From positions 930,001 through 994,000 of the forward strand of contig BSYO01000024.1 of NCBI GenBank assembly GCA_033239525.1: a stretch of 64,000 bases of DNA, written 5' to 3'. The position numbers were made by a program, and so were the translations under genes. This document shows, piece by piece, positions 35,346 through 46,916 of this stretch (positions within the stretch are counted from its first letter, which is position 1; each line of letters starts with the position of its first letter). This DNA is from Nepenthes gracilis (taxonomy: Eukaryota; Streptophyta; Magnoliopsida; Caryophyllales; Nepenthaceae). Under the pieces are notes generated by a model, which saw only the letters and a list, made by a program, of their open reading frames with translations, had not been told where the DNA came from and did no database searches.

Positions 35346-35935
35346 GCACTTGATGGGGAGAGGCTTTGAAGATAGAAAATGGTGCTTCGCAAGATACACT
35401 CAATCGGGGAGTGACTTTAGAGAAAGGGTAGCCATTCAAACATCTGGTTTTCTAGAGGTTAGACCAATAGCTTGATTAGAGGCTTGATCCAAAATAAGGA
35501 TTGGAAAGATAATCCCCCTTCTTGTGGAGGAAGTGATGCATATATAGAGTGGGGGAGTGAGTCTTTCAGCCTTGGGCTCAACGGCTCCACAATCGTGAGT
35601 GACTGACATCATACGCCTACTATTAGTGCTCTAAACCGTTGAAATCCTCATAGCAATAGGATGACCGTTGTTGCTCTCGAATTGTGCTACTACAAGTGTG
35701 AGAGACCTCCTAGTGGCAATGGTCGTTGGGATTTGTTTGTTGAGATGAAGCTGACTGTGCTGCTTTTATGGGCCTACCCTCTGGTCATCTTTGATGGCCA
35801 ATAAACCGTTAGGTTGTCTTGTGCCATGCCAAGTTCAGCTTACTATTACAGACTCGGGCCTTGGGCTTCAAGAAACTTTTGTGAGCCTGCTGCTTCCAGA
35901 TCAAATTTTAGGCCACTTCATGAGCTACCGGATCC
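35346..35935 (-). mobile_element. Broken Tat LTR fragment, minus strand
   Basis: Shares with 2150-2450 the pattern of GTGCACTTGATGGGGAG-like text, ATATAGAGTGGGGGAG and CTCCACAATCGTGAGTG. It joins the host block GAACAATACACCC at about 35941. Confidence 0.5.
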
Positions 35936-36021
35936 ATTAGAACAATACACCCATAAAAATACAAAATTTATATTGTTTGATGCTCATAAAGGCAATTAAT
36001 AGTATATATGAATAAATAATA

Positions 36022-37372
36022 GGTATATCGGTTCATGAAATCGGTTGTGTCTAAGTATAGTGTGCTAATCATGGACAAGTTTCCTAATGAAGACGGGATA
36101 ACTCCTAATAGACTGTTGCTTTTTAACATCATAATTTGCAGGTTTTTGAGCTTACCTGCATCACTAGAAACTTCACCAGTAAGTTGGTTTTGGAAAAGAA
36201 GTAGCAATTCCATTTTCACAAACTTCCCTAACACCACTAGGATTTCTCCAACTATTTGATTCAATTCAATTAACATAAACCTAAGATCTGCTGATAGATT
36301 AAAAAAAGATCAAGGCAAAGAGACTCCAAGATTATTGTTGTGAGCATCAAGTGTAGATAAGAGGCTGCAATTAACGTGAGAGTTTACAAAATTCAAGTCT
36401 TCTACTTCTGCATATCCTAGATCATTGTAGGCAAATGTTAGCCTCTGTAGATGGTTTAAACATTCCCCATTGAAAAGTAACCTTCTTGTAAACATCTTAA
36501 ATGATAATTTAATGTCCGAAATACTAGAAAGGTGGCCAAAGACATTGGGATTGTTCCTGTGAAATTGTTTTTTTTTTTCTTCAAGTGCTAGAGTCTGGAG
36601 ATTTGGAAGAGCAAGGCCAATGTTGGGTGAAAGAGTTTCTTCAAGTTGATTCGATGGCAAAGAGAGTCCTATAAGAGAGGAGAGGTTAAACATGGATTGA
36701 GGAACAGCACCGTATAGTTTGTTGATTCCCAGATAAAGAAATTTAAGGTGTTCCAGTCTCCCCATTAAAGCACGGATGATCCCTTCAAAATAGTTAGCAG
36801 GCACTATTATCTCTTCTAGAGAGGTCATATTTTCAAGTATTTCAAGGCCTTCAGTTAGACCAGTTTGAGCAACTCTAATGACCTTTGGCTTGGATAAGGA
36901 GCTAAGTTCTCGGGGAGTAGCTCCAGTGAGGTTGAAATCAAGATCGAGGTGCAAGAGATTGACGCAATGGGTTATGTTGACGAGGATTCCCCCCTCGTGA
37001 GAGTTGTTGGTCAAGTCTAGTACTTGCAAATTGTGAAGATGACCTACTTGAGGAAGGATTTGGCCTAGGAAGGTGTTGCTAGAAAGAAAGATTTCGAGAA
37101 GGAAGCTTAGGATCCCTAAGAAAGAAGACAAATTGCCAACCAAACCTTTGGATGAAAGATCGAGGGTGGTTACCAATTCGTATCGATGGCCGGATGTAAC
37201 GCCTTGCCATTCGCAAACATGGGATAAATAGTTTCACGAGCTCAGGCTGTGGTGGAAATTTTCGATTATCTTTGACTTAAAAGCCAACACAGTATAATGA
37301 TCCACTCGCAATCTTTCAGAGACAATGGCTGCCATGATTTTAGCCTAGGCTTTTACATCACTAGAATGCAAG
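36022..37372 (-). pseudogene. LRR receptor kinase pseudogene, N-terminal half (copy B)
   Basis: Matches the ectodomain exon of the intact gene (about 5515-6850): VTTLDLSSKGLVGNLSSFLG, then repeated LRR units through NQLTGEVSSDAGKLKNLQIM. It lacks the last LRRs, membrane segment and kinase: at 36022 the LRR text meets the host repeat AATAAATAATAG. The signal and LRRNT region (37177-37372) has in-frame stops, and short indels break the LRR part (for example near 36305 and 36570). It would encode an LRR protein with no kinase, but the breaks make function unlikely. Confidence 0.9.
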
Positions 37373-38189
37373 AAGACGTAGCAGCTTTTGTTTTATGGCC
37401 ACGCGGTTTGAAAAAAGTGGCAGTTTTCTCGGGAACCATTATTTGAATATCTTTAGAACACTTCAAATAATATAATATTTTATTTCATTTTTATACAAAA
37501 TATACATAAAAATAAATAAATAAATAAATATCATATTATTTAAAAATTTTTCAATGAGTCTTACATAGAATATCCCTAAATATTAACTCAATTCAAGCTA
37601 ATTCCGATAGGTTTATAGATTTTTTTAAAAAAAATTTTTAAGTATTTTAATTAAAAATTCAACTTTATGTAAAAATCACCTAGAAATATAATTCTAACAT
37701 TTATATTAAAATATTATTTAAACATATAATAAAATAAAAAATGGAAAAAGTTATAAATAATATAATATATTGAAATAATCTTTTATACTTAATATTTATT
37801 CAAAACAAAAATAGTAATTTTTTTGAAAAAAAGATTCATGGTCTTGGCCGGGTGGGATAGGCTTAATTGATTACTTCTGCCGGTAATATGCTAAACCCAA
37901 AAAGTTAATTAGGTCTAAATTTTTTTATTATGTTCGCTCATAATACTTATATATTTTAAATAAATCTTATAAAATTTTAGTTCAGTTAATCAAACGGTTT
38001 GATTTTAATAAAGTCTTGTAAGTATTGATCAAATTTTATTTGCAATGATTGGATTTGGATTTAGATTCGGATTGGGATTTGCCATGCTATACCTTTACTC
38101 AAATATAATCAAAATATTTATCGGCACATATATTATAAATTATGATAATAATAATAATAATAATAATAATGACAAGTTACTTAATAATA
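37373..38189. repeat. Upstream flank of the kinase pseudogene
   Basis: No gene. Collinear, with divergence, with 7456-7857 joined to 31275-31700, the upstream flank of the intact kinase. Includes an (ATA)n microsatellite at about 38141-38170. Confidence 0.7.
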
Positions 38190-38889
38190 ATATTTATCAC
38201 GTCATCTTACCTCGCTCCATCTCCAGCCAATTTAAAAATATTTTTTTTATAATATAACATATTAAATTTTCTTAATAATTTTTTTTTTTTCAATGTAGCT
38301 ACTAGTCGGGCCCCAACATTAATTTTCTGATCTATTTCATCCCGATTTTCAATGGGCCGGGAGATATTTATCTATTAAGGAGATAGAGATAATTATTTTT
38401 TATAATTTAATTAATAATTTTTAAATAAAAATTATAATATAATTATTTTAAAATAATTAATTTAAACTAATTTTTAATTTTTTAAAAAATAGTTAAATTA
38501 TAATCATTTATTTAAAAATAAATAATTAAAATATAAAAAATAAATATCTCTACCTCTTAAAAAAATATAGAACTCCCTCAAATCTCATCACCGCCTGATT
38601 TTTTAGTTTACGTAAACAATTGGCAACCATAATTTTTATTCTAAAATTTAAATTCAAAACCCAAACCAAATTTTAAACTTTACATTGCTCATGGACAAGC
38701 AAAGTTATGGGTGCACAGAATTGATGATTTGCAAACTTCATTAATTTTCAGGGAAACATAGCTTCGAACAATACACCCACAAAAATACTGAATTTATATA
38801 TTTTGATGCTCATAAAGGGAATTAGTAGCATATATGAATAAGTAAATAGTAATGTAATATTTAATATTTTACTTGTTATGTTAAAACTT
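38190..38889. repeat. Duplicated host block with AT-rich foldback (copy 2)
   Basis: Same block as 32846-33660 and 46917-47700; foldback at about 38385-38570. Ends with GGAAACATAGCTTCGAAC and the leader of the chimeric gypsy element. No gene. Confidence 0.75.
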
Positions 38890-39127
38890 GATGGGTACGC
38901 CAATCCATAAGCTGACTCAGAACTCAACTTGCTAAATGAAGAGAAACCCAGATAACGGAACCCCACCAAAAGACCCTTTGAGTTCAAGATCCAGAGGACG
39001 CTATGGGGGACCCAAATGGTTTAACTTGAAGTCGTTAGCAACAAATGACGCGAAACTAAATGTTTAAGTTTGATTGATTTTAATTTGAGGTTCCAATTCG
39101 ATTAATATTTTATAATAGGACTAGGAG
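38890..39127 (+). mobile_element. Leader of chimeric gypsy copy B
   Basis: Begins TGATGGGTACGCC and leads into gag. Near copy at 47703-47940. It may be a residual LTR/leader; no primer site was recognised. Confidence 0.45.
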
Positions 39128-40060
39128 ATGGTAAGATTCAGATGCAACGTTGGACCACACTCTCGCTTGGACCGCGAAGAGGAATATCTGAACATCATGG
39201 CAAGAATGATGGAAGTTATGGAATGAGTGGCTCGAGGCTATAACAACCAGGAGACAATTCCGACACCAGCAAATCTAGGAACGATGGCTTATGATCGATT
39301 CACAGATGAGATGGTATTGGAATTTATGGGTGACCTAGACCCGATAAAGGCAAAAATTTGGATCCGGATGATTGAGAAGGTGTTCACAGTAATTCGCTTT
39401 CTAAAACATGGTAAGATGACGTTTGACACTTACAAATTGGAAGGCAAGATAGACCACTGGTGGTCCATGGAAAAAAAGAGCCATGGGCTTGGAAGACGAT
39501 AAGATTTCATGGGATATATTTGTCGAGACCTTTATAGACATGCACTTCCCAACGAGTATTCAAGACCAAAAGGAATATGAGTTTGCTCAATTAAGGCAAG
39601 AAAATCGGATCGTAACGGAATATGATGCCATGTTCATGGAGCTGTCATACTATGCCTCAGCATATGATCTATGATGAGGTAAGGAAGTTTTTGCAAGTCC
39701 TTAACGACACCATTTGAGAACAGCTTGTTACCTTAAAGTTGAGGACACATGGAGACATGTTGGGCCAACCTCTCTTATTTAAGGAGTTGGAAAGGGGAAA
39801 GTTCTTCAAGAAGTAGATGGCCAGTCGAGGAGGCTAAAGTTTTAGCCTATGTTCAGGATCAAGATGAACCCACAAGAAAGCAAAGCCGACGGAGAAAGAG
39901 AAGAAAGGTTCTAAAGTTCAGGGAGTACGAGACCCACAATCAACAATACCCATGTGTCCTTATTATGGTGAATCACATGGAGGGAGGCCGTACTACAAAG
40001 TTTTGGGAGTTTGCTTCAACTGTGATTAACCCGGCCACAAAATTAAAGATTACCCTCATC
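39128..40060 (+). pseudogene. gag: Chromovirus-type gag, copy B
   Basis: Begins MVRFRCNVGP. Retrotransposon gag domain: KIWIRMIEKVF, KIDHWWSM and KISWDIFVETFIDMHFP with FAQLRQENRIVTEY, the chromovirus (Tekay/Del) style. A zinc-knuckle-like motif (CFNCD, stop, PGHKIKDY) lies near 40015-40055. A TGA at about 39224 and shifts near 39490 and 39670 break it. Confidence 0.8.
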
Positions 40061-40500
40061 CTATGAGGCCAATGGCAAAGAAGCCCAATGTTTTGGGATG
40101 TGCTTTTGTTATTATTGCACAAGATGTTGATGTGTCACTTTCGGTGGTGGAAGGTAACCTCACTATCTCTGGCACTCTAGCACATATGCTTTTGGATTCG
40201 GGGCCTATACATTTATTTGTGTTACCAAAGTTTATTTATCATTTATTGTCACCTCCGTGGATCATGGATTATACATTAGTTGTGTCAACACTTACGTAAT
40301 CATTTTTTTATTACGGATATTGTATACCCGATGTGTGTTGTTTAGATAAATGGGTAGCAGTTGGTCGTAGACTTGGTCTTATTAGATATGTATGACTTTG
40401 ATATAATATTAGGTATGAATTTGTTAACAAGTTATCATACTAGTATCGATTATTTCCACAAGAGAGTCTATTTTGCTATTTCAGGGTGTGTACTATTTTA
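40061..40500 (+). pseudogene. pol: Aspartic protease, chromovirus-type, copy B
   Basis: VEGNLTISGTLAHMLLDSGP with the active-site DSG found in chromovirus proteases, followed after a shift by DMYDFDIILGMNLLTSYH and FHKRVYFAIS, the conserved flap and C-terminal part. Reverse transcriptase should come next but does not. Confidence 0.75.
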
Positions 40501-40599
40501 TTTTTAAGGTATAATGCATATAATGTTCCTGTATTTGATTTCGATTTTGCATGCTTGTCTTTTAATGGAAATGGATGTTAAGCATAGCATTCGGCATGA

Positions 40600-41566
40600 A
40601 CTTAGTATTTCAGATCATGTGGCAAGGCTATTACTGTCTTATAATAAACAGAGACGCCATAAAATTTGACAACACACCACATCAACTACACAAAGTTGTG
40701 GGCCCTGTAGTTACCGCGGTCATTCACATAGTGGGGGCTTGACATCTTGGCACAATACTCGTCGCATTTGGGTAAAGAAAGTTATCATAGTTAGCATTGA
40801 CTAATTCATAATATGGATAAAAGTCTCTCCGCTAGCTCGAATCACCGAACAAAATGCAATAGAGTTTATTCGTCAAAACATCATATGCAAATTGGGGAAT
40901 CTTAGCGTCGTGGTGATTGATAACAGACTCTAATTCACTGGCAAATGCTTCATCAAATACTATATGAGTTTGGAATTCGACTGGTTCACACTTCCATCGC
41001 CTACCCTCAAGCAAGTGGAAGTCACGAACTGAACCCTACTATACATGTTGAAGACAAAACTTGAAGACACAAAGCCTCTTCGGACAGACGAACTACCTTC
41101 CGTGTTGTGGTTCTACAGAGTGACGAATGAGATATCTTTCAATTTATACTACAAAATTGAAGTAGTCATTCGATAGAAAATCTGTCTGTCCAACCTTTAA
41201 ATTAAAAATTTCAACCCACAAAGTAATTTTCAACAATTTAGAAAGTATCTTGACTTACTCGAAGAAGCTTGAGACACGGAGTATAGAGGCATGATAAGGC
41301 TACGCACAATAGCTAATCAATAGCAGATTGCTGGGTACTACAACAAAAAGGTGAAGGCACGCCAGTTCGAGATGTGGGATGTAGTTCTACGGAGTATAGA
41401 GGCAACCAACAAAACCGTCAGCAAGAACAAACTATTTCCTAATTGGGAAGGACTGGTTCTAGTCTCAACGGCTCTTCAAAATGGGATGTATAAATTATGC
41501 ACTCAAAATGAAAAACTAGTTTTGGGGACATGGAACATTGTATACCTCAAAAAATACTATCAATAG
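40600..41566 (+). pseudogene. pol: Tat-type integrase, copy B
   Basis: Starts near WQGYYW text and contains FAQW-LDI, ITEQNAIEFI-type and NWEGLVLVSTALQNGMYKLC and TWNIVYLKKYYQ blocks, as in Tat integrases. Many shifts and stops. It follows the protease with only about 100 bp between them, so the reverse transcriptase and RNase H domains are missing. Same arrangement in copy C. Confidence 0.8.
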
Positions 41567-42499
41567 ATCCCCATCGAGCATAGGTAAGCTTCGTACATAT
41601 CATTTGAGGTCATTCATGTGTCTGCATGTAAACGTATGTACTTGTTTTTAATTAATAAAATAAGTATGCTTTTCTTTATATGGTATTTTACTTTCTCTCT
41701 TTTATACATGCATGTATATTTGTATGCTTGCTTTGTATGATTGTAGGACTAAACAATCTAAACTGTTCCTAAGTTGGGTGAATTTTTACCTACTCGTTAC
41801 TAAATCCTAATCATCCAGGTGACCCATGAATGGTCATATTTAAACCCTGGTCATCCGGGGAGCCTGTAAGTGGTCGAATTTAAAACCCAATCATCCGAGC
41901 AGTCCGTAAATGGTCGAATTTAAACCTTGGTCATCCAGGCGGCCCATGAGTGGCATATCTAAAGCTCGGTCATCCGGGCAGCCCATAAGAGGTTGTATCT
42001 AAACCTTAACCATCCAAGTGGCCCGTTCACGGTTAAAATCTTAGGGGGCTCGAGTAGCACATGTGATGACCTCTTTTATAAGGAAATAGCCTAATCAGTC
42101 AATAACAATCAACAGGAGCAAAGCAATCCTCCCAAAAGCTAGCCGCCCAAATCAACACTTGGGCAGTGCCACCATGCCTCTACTTACACACGAGTATAGA
42201 TCAAGCTTGGCCTATCTTTAAGATTTGCCTTGTTGTCTTCTCAATGATTCAAGACCTTGGAAAAGCGCCAATAATACCTTAAGTAAAGCAGACGACCAAC
42301 TTACTTATAAAACACCAAGCTAGCCGGACAACACAACAGACAACTCAAAAAGCGACAATGAAGGCGGAACACGTAACAACAATAAAACAGTTGTTTCTTT
42401 TATTACTTATAATATATTTACATCATCACATAAAAGAAAATGATGAGTACCAAAAAACTATGGAGGAGCGGAACTCCCAGGAGGAGGCGCTGGCAACCC
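41567..42499 (+). mobile_element. Tat 3' internal region, copy B
   Basis: Non-coding, with the tandem array at 41805-42035 and AGGGGGCTCGAGTAGCACATG, equivalent to AGGGGGCAAGTATAGCACACG at 28350 in the outer non-autonomous element. Confidence 0.7.
41805..42035 (+). repeat. ~39-bp tandem array (TCATCCAGGTGACCC)
   Basis: About six units built on TCATCCGGGCAGCCC and GTGGTCGAATTTAAAACC. Same family as 28145-28345. Confidence 0.85.
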
Positions 42500-44531
42500 T
42501 TAATAGCTCCAAGTCTCCCCCACAAGGCTCTCGCGACGCCGGGCAGAATGGTTCTCTGGGATGAGAAACTCAACAAGAAAATTGGGGTCAATCAATTGTG
42601 TAATACGTCGGCTAAAATTGACGCCCACCCACAACCATGCGACCATCATGTTAGAAACCTCGTGGGGACAAATACAAGTGGTCAACTCATTCTCCAGTGT
42701 AGTCATCTGCCCCCTGAGCTGATCAATGCGACGCGTAGCCCAGTCAACTTCTTTTGTCAGGCAGATGTTCTCCTATTTTAGCTGGCCGTTCCCCTCCACC
42801 AAGCCGGCCACCACAACTTCTCTCAAGCTTGCATTTTCCTCTTTCAGCCTGACATTCTCTGCCTCTAGGTCGGCCAGTGTAGACTCTATGGTGACTACAT
42901 CCTTTCGGTGCTCCGCCTTCAGCGTCTCTAACTCCTCATCAAGCTAGGCGATCTTCTTATCCCAGTTGAAGATCACTAGGTCTCGTTGGCTAAGCGCCTT
43001 AGTAACGGCGTCAGAAACTTTGTCCACCTGTAAAAATACCAGACCGGAGGGTTTACCTGTGAGGGTTGTGAAGGTTTACTAGCCAAACTCTACAGACCGG
43101 CCTCGCCAGCCTACTACATTCTCTAGATCCAGGCAACGAAGGACTGGAAATTGTGAACTCCTGAGTAAGCCTAGTAACAGCCCCCACCACAGACTCCTCC
43201 AACTTCTCCATGAGGTCCGCCGCCCCAACAGACTCTCTAGCGGCAGACTCCTCCAGCCTCTCCATGACCAAGCCCGCCACCTCAACTGGCTCCCTAGCAG
43301 CGGACTCCTCCAGCCTCTCCACAATCAAACCTACAGCTTGAGTAGGCTCTCTGATGGCGGTCTCCTCCATAAACTCAACACCAACACCAACCACCAATTG
43401 AGGCTCTCCGGTGGTTGGCACTCCCTATGCCTCCTGAAGCTTCCCAGAAGTAGGCTCCTCAAATAATGTAGTGTTCGGCACAACAGTAGGCTCAACAGGC
43501 GCCTCCTTGGGTTCCCTGGCTAGTGTCTCTACCAGCGGATCAATAGCTTGCTCCACTATGGGCTCCGTAAGAGGCTCCAATGGCACCAGGTGCTCCGGCT
43601 ATGGAAGAGCTAGAACAACGCAGCTAGTGACGGTGAACAGTCTGGCCCTATAGGCCTGAATGGAAGACTCAACTTCGCCAATGCCATAGCTATCTCCAAC
43701 TGTTAAAAACTGGCCAATCAGAACATTCCCTAGTTCAGTGGAGAAGGAATAAGAAGGCATCACCCCCGCCGTCATCGTTGTCTTCTTCACCCTTGGACTT
43801 TCAAGAGACACCTCGCTGGGTGGTGCTCCGATCACAATGGCCCCAGCCTTCCTCTTCCTAGAAGGCTTCCTCATTTTCTACTCAGAAGAAGGAGGCTCCT
43901 GCTTGGCCTTCTAGGCCTCAACATGAGAGACCAGATGGTCTCTCATGAACTCCACAAGATGGTCATCCACTAGCTTGAACAGTGAATTCGGGGACTCTGT
44001 CTCCTCATCAGAAGGAGTCCCAGTATAAATCTCGGGCACCTTATCCCACTATCTAGCCAACGACTAGGACTCATCCCCATGAATAAAAAAGAATCGGTTC
44101 TTCCAATTTTTTAAGGAGTCTAAAATGGCTGTGTTAACCTGGAGTCCGCCACATAGGGCTAGGGAGATCCACTCTGCTCCCTGGTTGAACTTAAAGAGCA
44201 CTCTGACCATCGCTACCATCAGCCGCTTCATATGCTGACAAAGAAAAATATAGAAGGTGCATAAGTACTGTATGGCATTAGCATGGAACTGTGCGATAGG
44301 AATATGAAGAGCTGTGAAAATCTCCAACAACTCATCAGAGACTGGAATGCGCAGGCCATTCCTTAAGTGGGCCTCGTAGATGGTAACGAATCCCTCAGGT
44401 GGAGAGAATGTCTTGTCTTCCTTGGTAGGGACTCGGAAGATGATCTCTTTAGAGATGTCGTATTCAACATACAACGCCTTTACATTATCTTCCTTAAGGA
44501 CCGAAGCAATGTCCACAATAGAGGACGCCAT
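42500..44531 (-). pseudogene. Antisense ORF of a Tat retrotransposon (PF04195-like)
   Basis: Starts MASSIVDIASVLKEDN at 44531 on the strand opposite to integrase. One frame runs from 44531 to about 43053, broken by about six stops, then after a possible short intron (about 43034-43100) continues to 42500. Seen: N-terminal domain with FVTIYEAHLRNGLRIPV, LLEIFTALHIPIAQFHANA and FYIFLCQHMKRL, as in the 'putative gypsy-type transposon' family PF04195; a basic KPSRKRKAG stretch; Glu-rich repeats with LEESAAREPV; a coiled coil with DEELETLKAEH and VRLKEENASLREVV. Tat elements are known to carry such extra antisense ORFs; their role is unknown. This copy is decayed. Confidence 0.75.
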
Positions 44532-45174
44532 GGGAATGGAAGTAAGAAGGAAGACAGCACAACACTTAGAAAAATTTTCAAGAATGAAAGTTCAAGGAAA
44601 GTGTGAAAAATTTAAAAGTAAAACAAACGGACAACATAAAAAGGCAGTGCGAACGACGGGCAAGTTAATCGTCTTGTGAATGTGCACCATCATTACTGCC
44701 ACATTTCATTTTCCGAGCGGGCACAGTCGAATCAAATCCTCTGACGCATTAATTATCGGGATCGTGAATTTACTACATGAAGACACGTGGTCACGTTTTC
44801 GACTGACAGGCCGGCTAATAGTGGCACGTCGTCCCAACTCTCATAAGTTCTCCGAATTTTGGCCTAGACGGTCAATAAATCTGGTCAACATTTCCTTCAG
44901 CAGCTCTCTGGCTTTTAGCCTAGACAATCAATGAATTCGGTCAACTCTTCCTTTAGAAGTTTTCCAAATTTCTTATTTTGACGGTCAACAAATTCGGTCA
45001 ACTCTTCCTTCAGAAGTCCTTTGAACTTTAACCTAAACGGTTAACGATTCTGGTCAACGCTTCCGCCACCAGTTCAGCGGATCTTGACGGATATCAAGTG
45101 ACGTGACCAGTCAAATACGTCCCATTATGAACATACTGGAGGTCAGAATTCAGACTACCAATATGGGGGACTAA
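44532..45174 (+). mobile_element. Region between antisense ORF and LTR, with ~55-bp repeats
   Basis: Holds 44840-45065 repeats of CGGTCAACAAATTCGGTCAA and CTTCCTTCAGAAGTTCTCC, like those at 29400-29900, and a purine tract (ATGGGGGACTAA) before 45175. If the antisense ORF was expressed, its promoter would lie at the left of this stretch; no clear TATA box was picked out. Confidence 0.6.
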
Positions 45175-45861
45175 TGATAGGTACGCCTATAGCAGGCTGG
45201 CCCAAGAAGAATGAACGATCCAGATTCACAAATGCCTATATGTGTGCTTGGACAGTCAATACCAACCGTTGACTGGACAAAAGGACAAGGAGACCAGCAA
45301 GCTCAATAACAAGACGGACAACTGGCTCACCAAGATAATGAATATTTCTGTTAACCGAAAGCGCCACAGAAGGCTAGCCTAAGAGCAAGCCTCAGGTGGG
45401 CCAAGCACAGTATGGCCCACACTTCTGTCCACGACCAGCAACGGTCTTCTTTTTTGATTTCGCGTCCTCTTAGAAGGCAATCTCCATGGTAACGGTCATC
45501 AGTAGATTTAGCGCATGCCCCAGTAAGAAAGTGCCAGATTTCTCTCCCTATCTGTAGTAAACCCTAACCGTTATAAAATACCGAAGGAAGGCAACTCGTC
45601 AAGGAGTAGTTACCACCATTAAAGCTCCCCAGTAGGAAAGGAAGCAATCTCAATAAAGTACGGGAATCAAGCCTTCCTACCCAAGGAAGGCCACCCAACA
45701 TCACAACTATAAAAGCCCGTGGAGTTCTCACTCCTAGGCATGCATTTAATCTCAAACAAAAATGCTCTTAATGCTTGCATACAGCCACCGTCATCATCAA
45801 GCTCTCTCTCTCTTCACTACAAAGCTTTCACGCTTTCAGTGAACAACTCTCTTTACCACTA
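45175..45861 (+). mobile_element. First, partial 3' LTR copy
   Basis: Begins TGATAGGTACGCC after ATGGGGGACTAA. It runs parallel to 45919-46600, then at about 45862 turns back into GTCCCATTATGAACATACTGG, the pre-LTR text already seen at 45118. The end of the LTR is missing, so this is a tandem duplication of about 740 bp. Confidence 0.8.
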
Positions 45862-45918
45862 TGTCCCATTATGAACATACTGGAGGTCAAAATTTAAACC
45901 ACTAACATGGGGGGCTAG
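45862..45918 (+). repeat. Duplicated purine-tract region
   Basis: Second copy of the stretch at 45118-45174, ending in ATGGGGGGCTAG just before the complete LTR. Confidence 0.8.
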
Positions 45919-46916
45919 TGATGACTACCCTATAATGGGCCAGCCCAAGAAGGAGGAACGATCCAGATCCACAAAGGCCCATATGTGCGCTTGGACGGTC
46001 AATGCTAGCCATTGACTGGACGAAAGGTCAAGGAGACCAGTAAGCTTAATAATAGGATGGACAACTGGCTCACGAAGACGATCAACATTTTCTGTTAACT
46101 GAAAGTGCCACAGTAGGCCGGCCTAAGAGCAAGCCTCAAGTGAGTCAAGCACAGTATGGCCCACACTTCTGTCCACGACTAGCAACGGTCTTTTTCCTTG
46201 ATGTCGCGCTCTCCCAGAAGGCAATTTTCATGGTAACGGTCATCAGTAGATTTAGCGCACACCCTAGTAAGAAAGTGCCAGATTTCTCTCACTGTTTGCC
46301 GTAAACCCTAATGGTTATAAAATGAAGAAAGAAGGCAACCCGTCAATGAGCAATTACCGCCATTAAATCTCCCCAATAGGAAAGGAAGCAATCCCAATAG
46401 AGTACGGGAATCAATCCTTCCTATCCAAGGAAGGCCACCCAGCATCTCAACTATAAAAGTCCATGGAGTTCTCACTCCAAGGCATGCATTCAATCTCAAA
46501 CAAAAATGCTCTTGATACTTGCATATAGCCACCGTCATCATCAAGTTCTCTCCCCCTTTACTGCAAAGCTCTCATGCTGTTAGTGAACAACTCTCTTTAC
46601 CACTACGTTCCCAGTGAACTCAGTATTGAAAGTCAATGCTCCTTATGAACCATAGAAAACCTCTCACGACGAAAGCAAAACCCCAATCACTGACACTCTT
46701 TACATTCTCGTTACTTTCATTTTGTCCTTACCTTCTTGGTTCGAAGGCCATTTACTGACTTGAGCGTCGGAGTATTTTCGATTGGACAATCTCCCTCCGT
46801 CACCCGACCTCTTATTTGTTGTAGTGGTGTGCACGATCTAGATTCAATGAATGGAATTGGATTCAGACGATCAAATTGTCTCGAATTTATTCGAAATTAG
46901 GATCCAGAATGTAACA
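45919..46916 (+). mobile_element. Complete 3' LTR of the Tat element
   Basis: 998 bp, TGATGACTACCC ... CAGAATGTAACA, then host block GATGGGATTGACTAAAAAT. Contains TTGAGCGTCGGAGTATTTTC, the feature seen near LTR ends in this family. The 5' LTR is absent. Confidence 0.75.

Noticed and set aside
36035..36259. Plus-strand 74-codon frame
   Set aside because: Antisense shadow of the LRR pseudogene.
38045..38257. 70-codon frame with Asn run
   Set aside because: Created by an (ATA)n microsatellite in an AT-rich flank.
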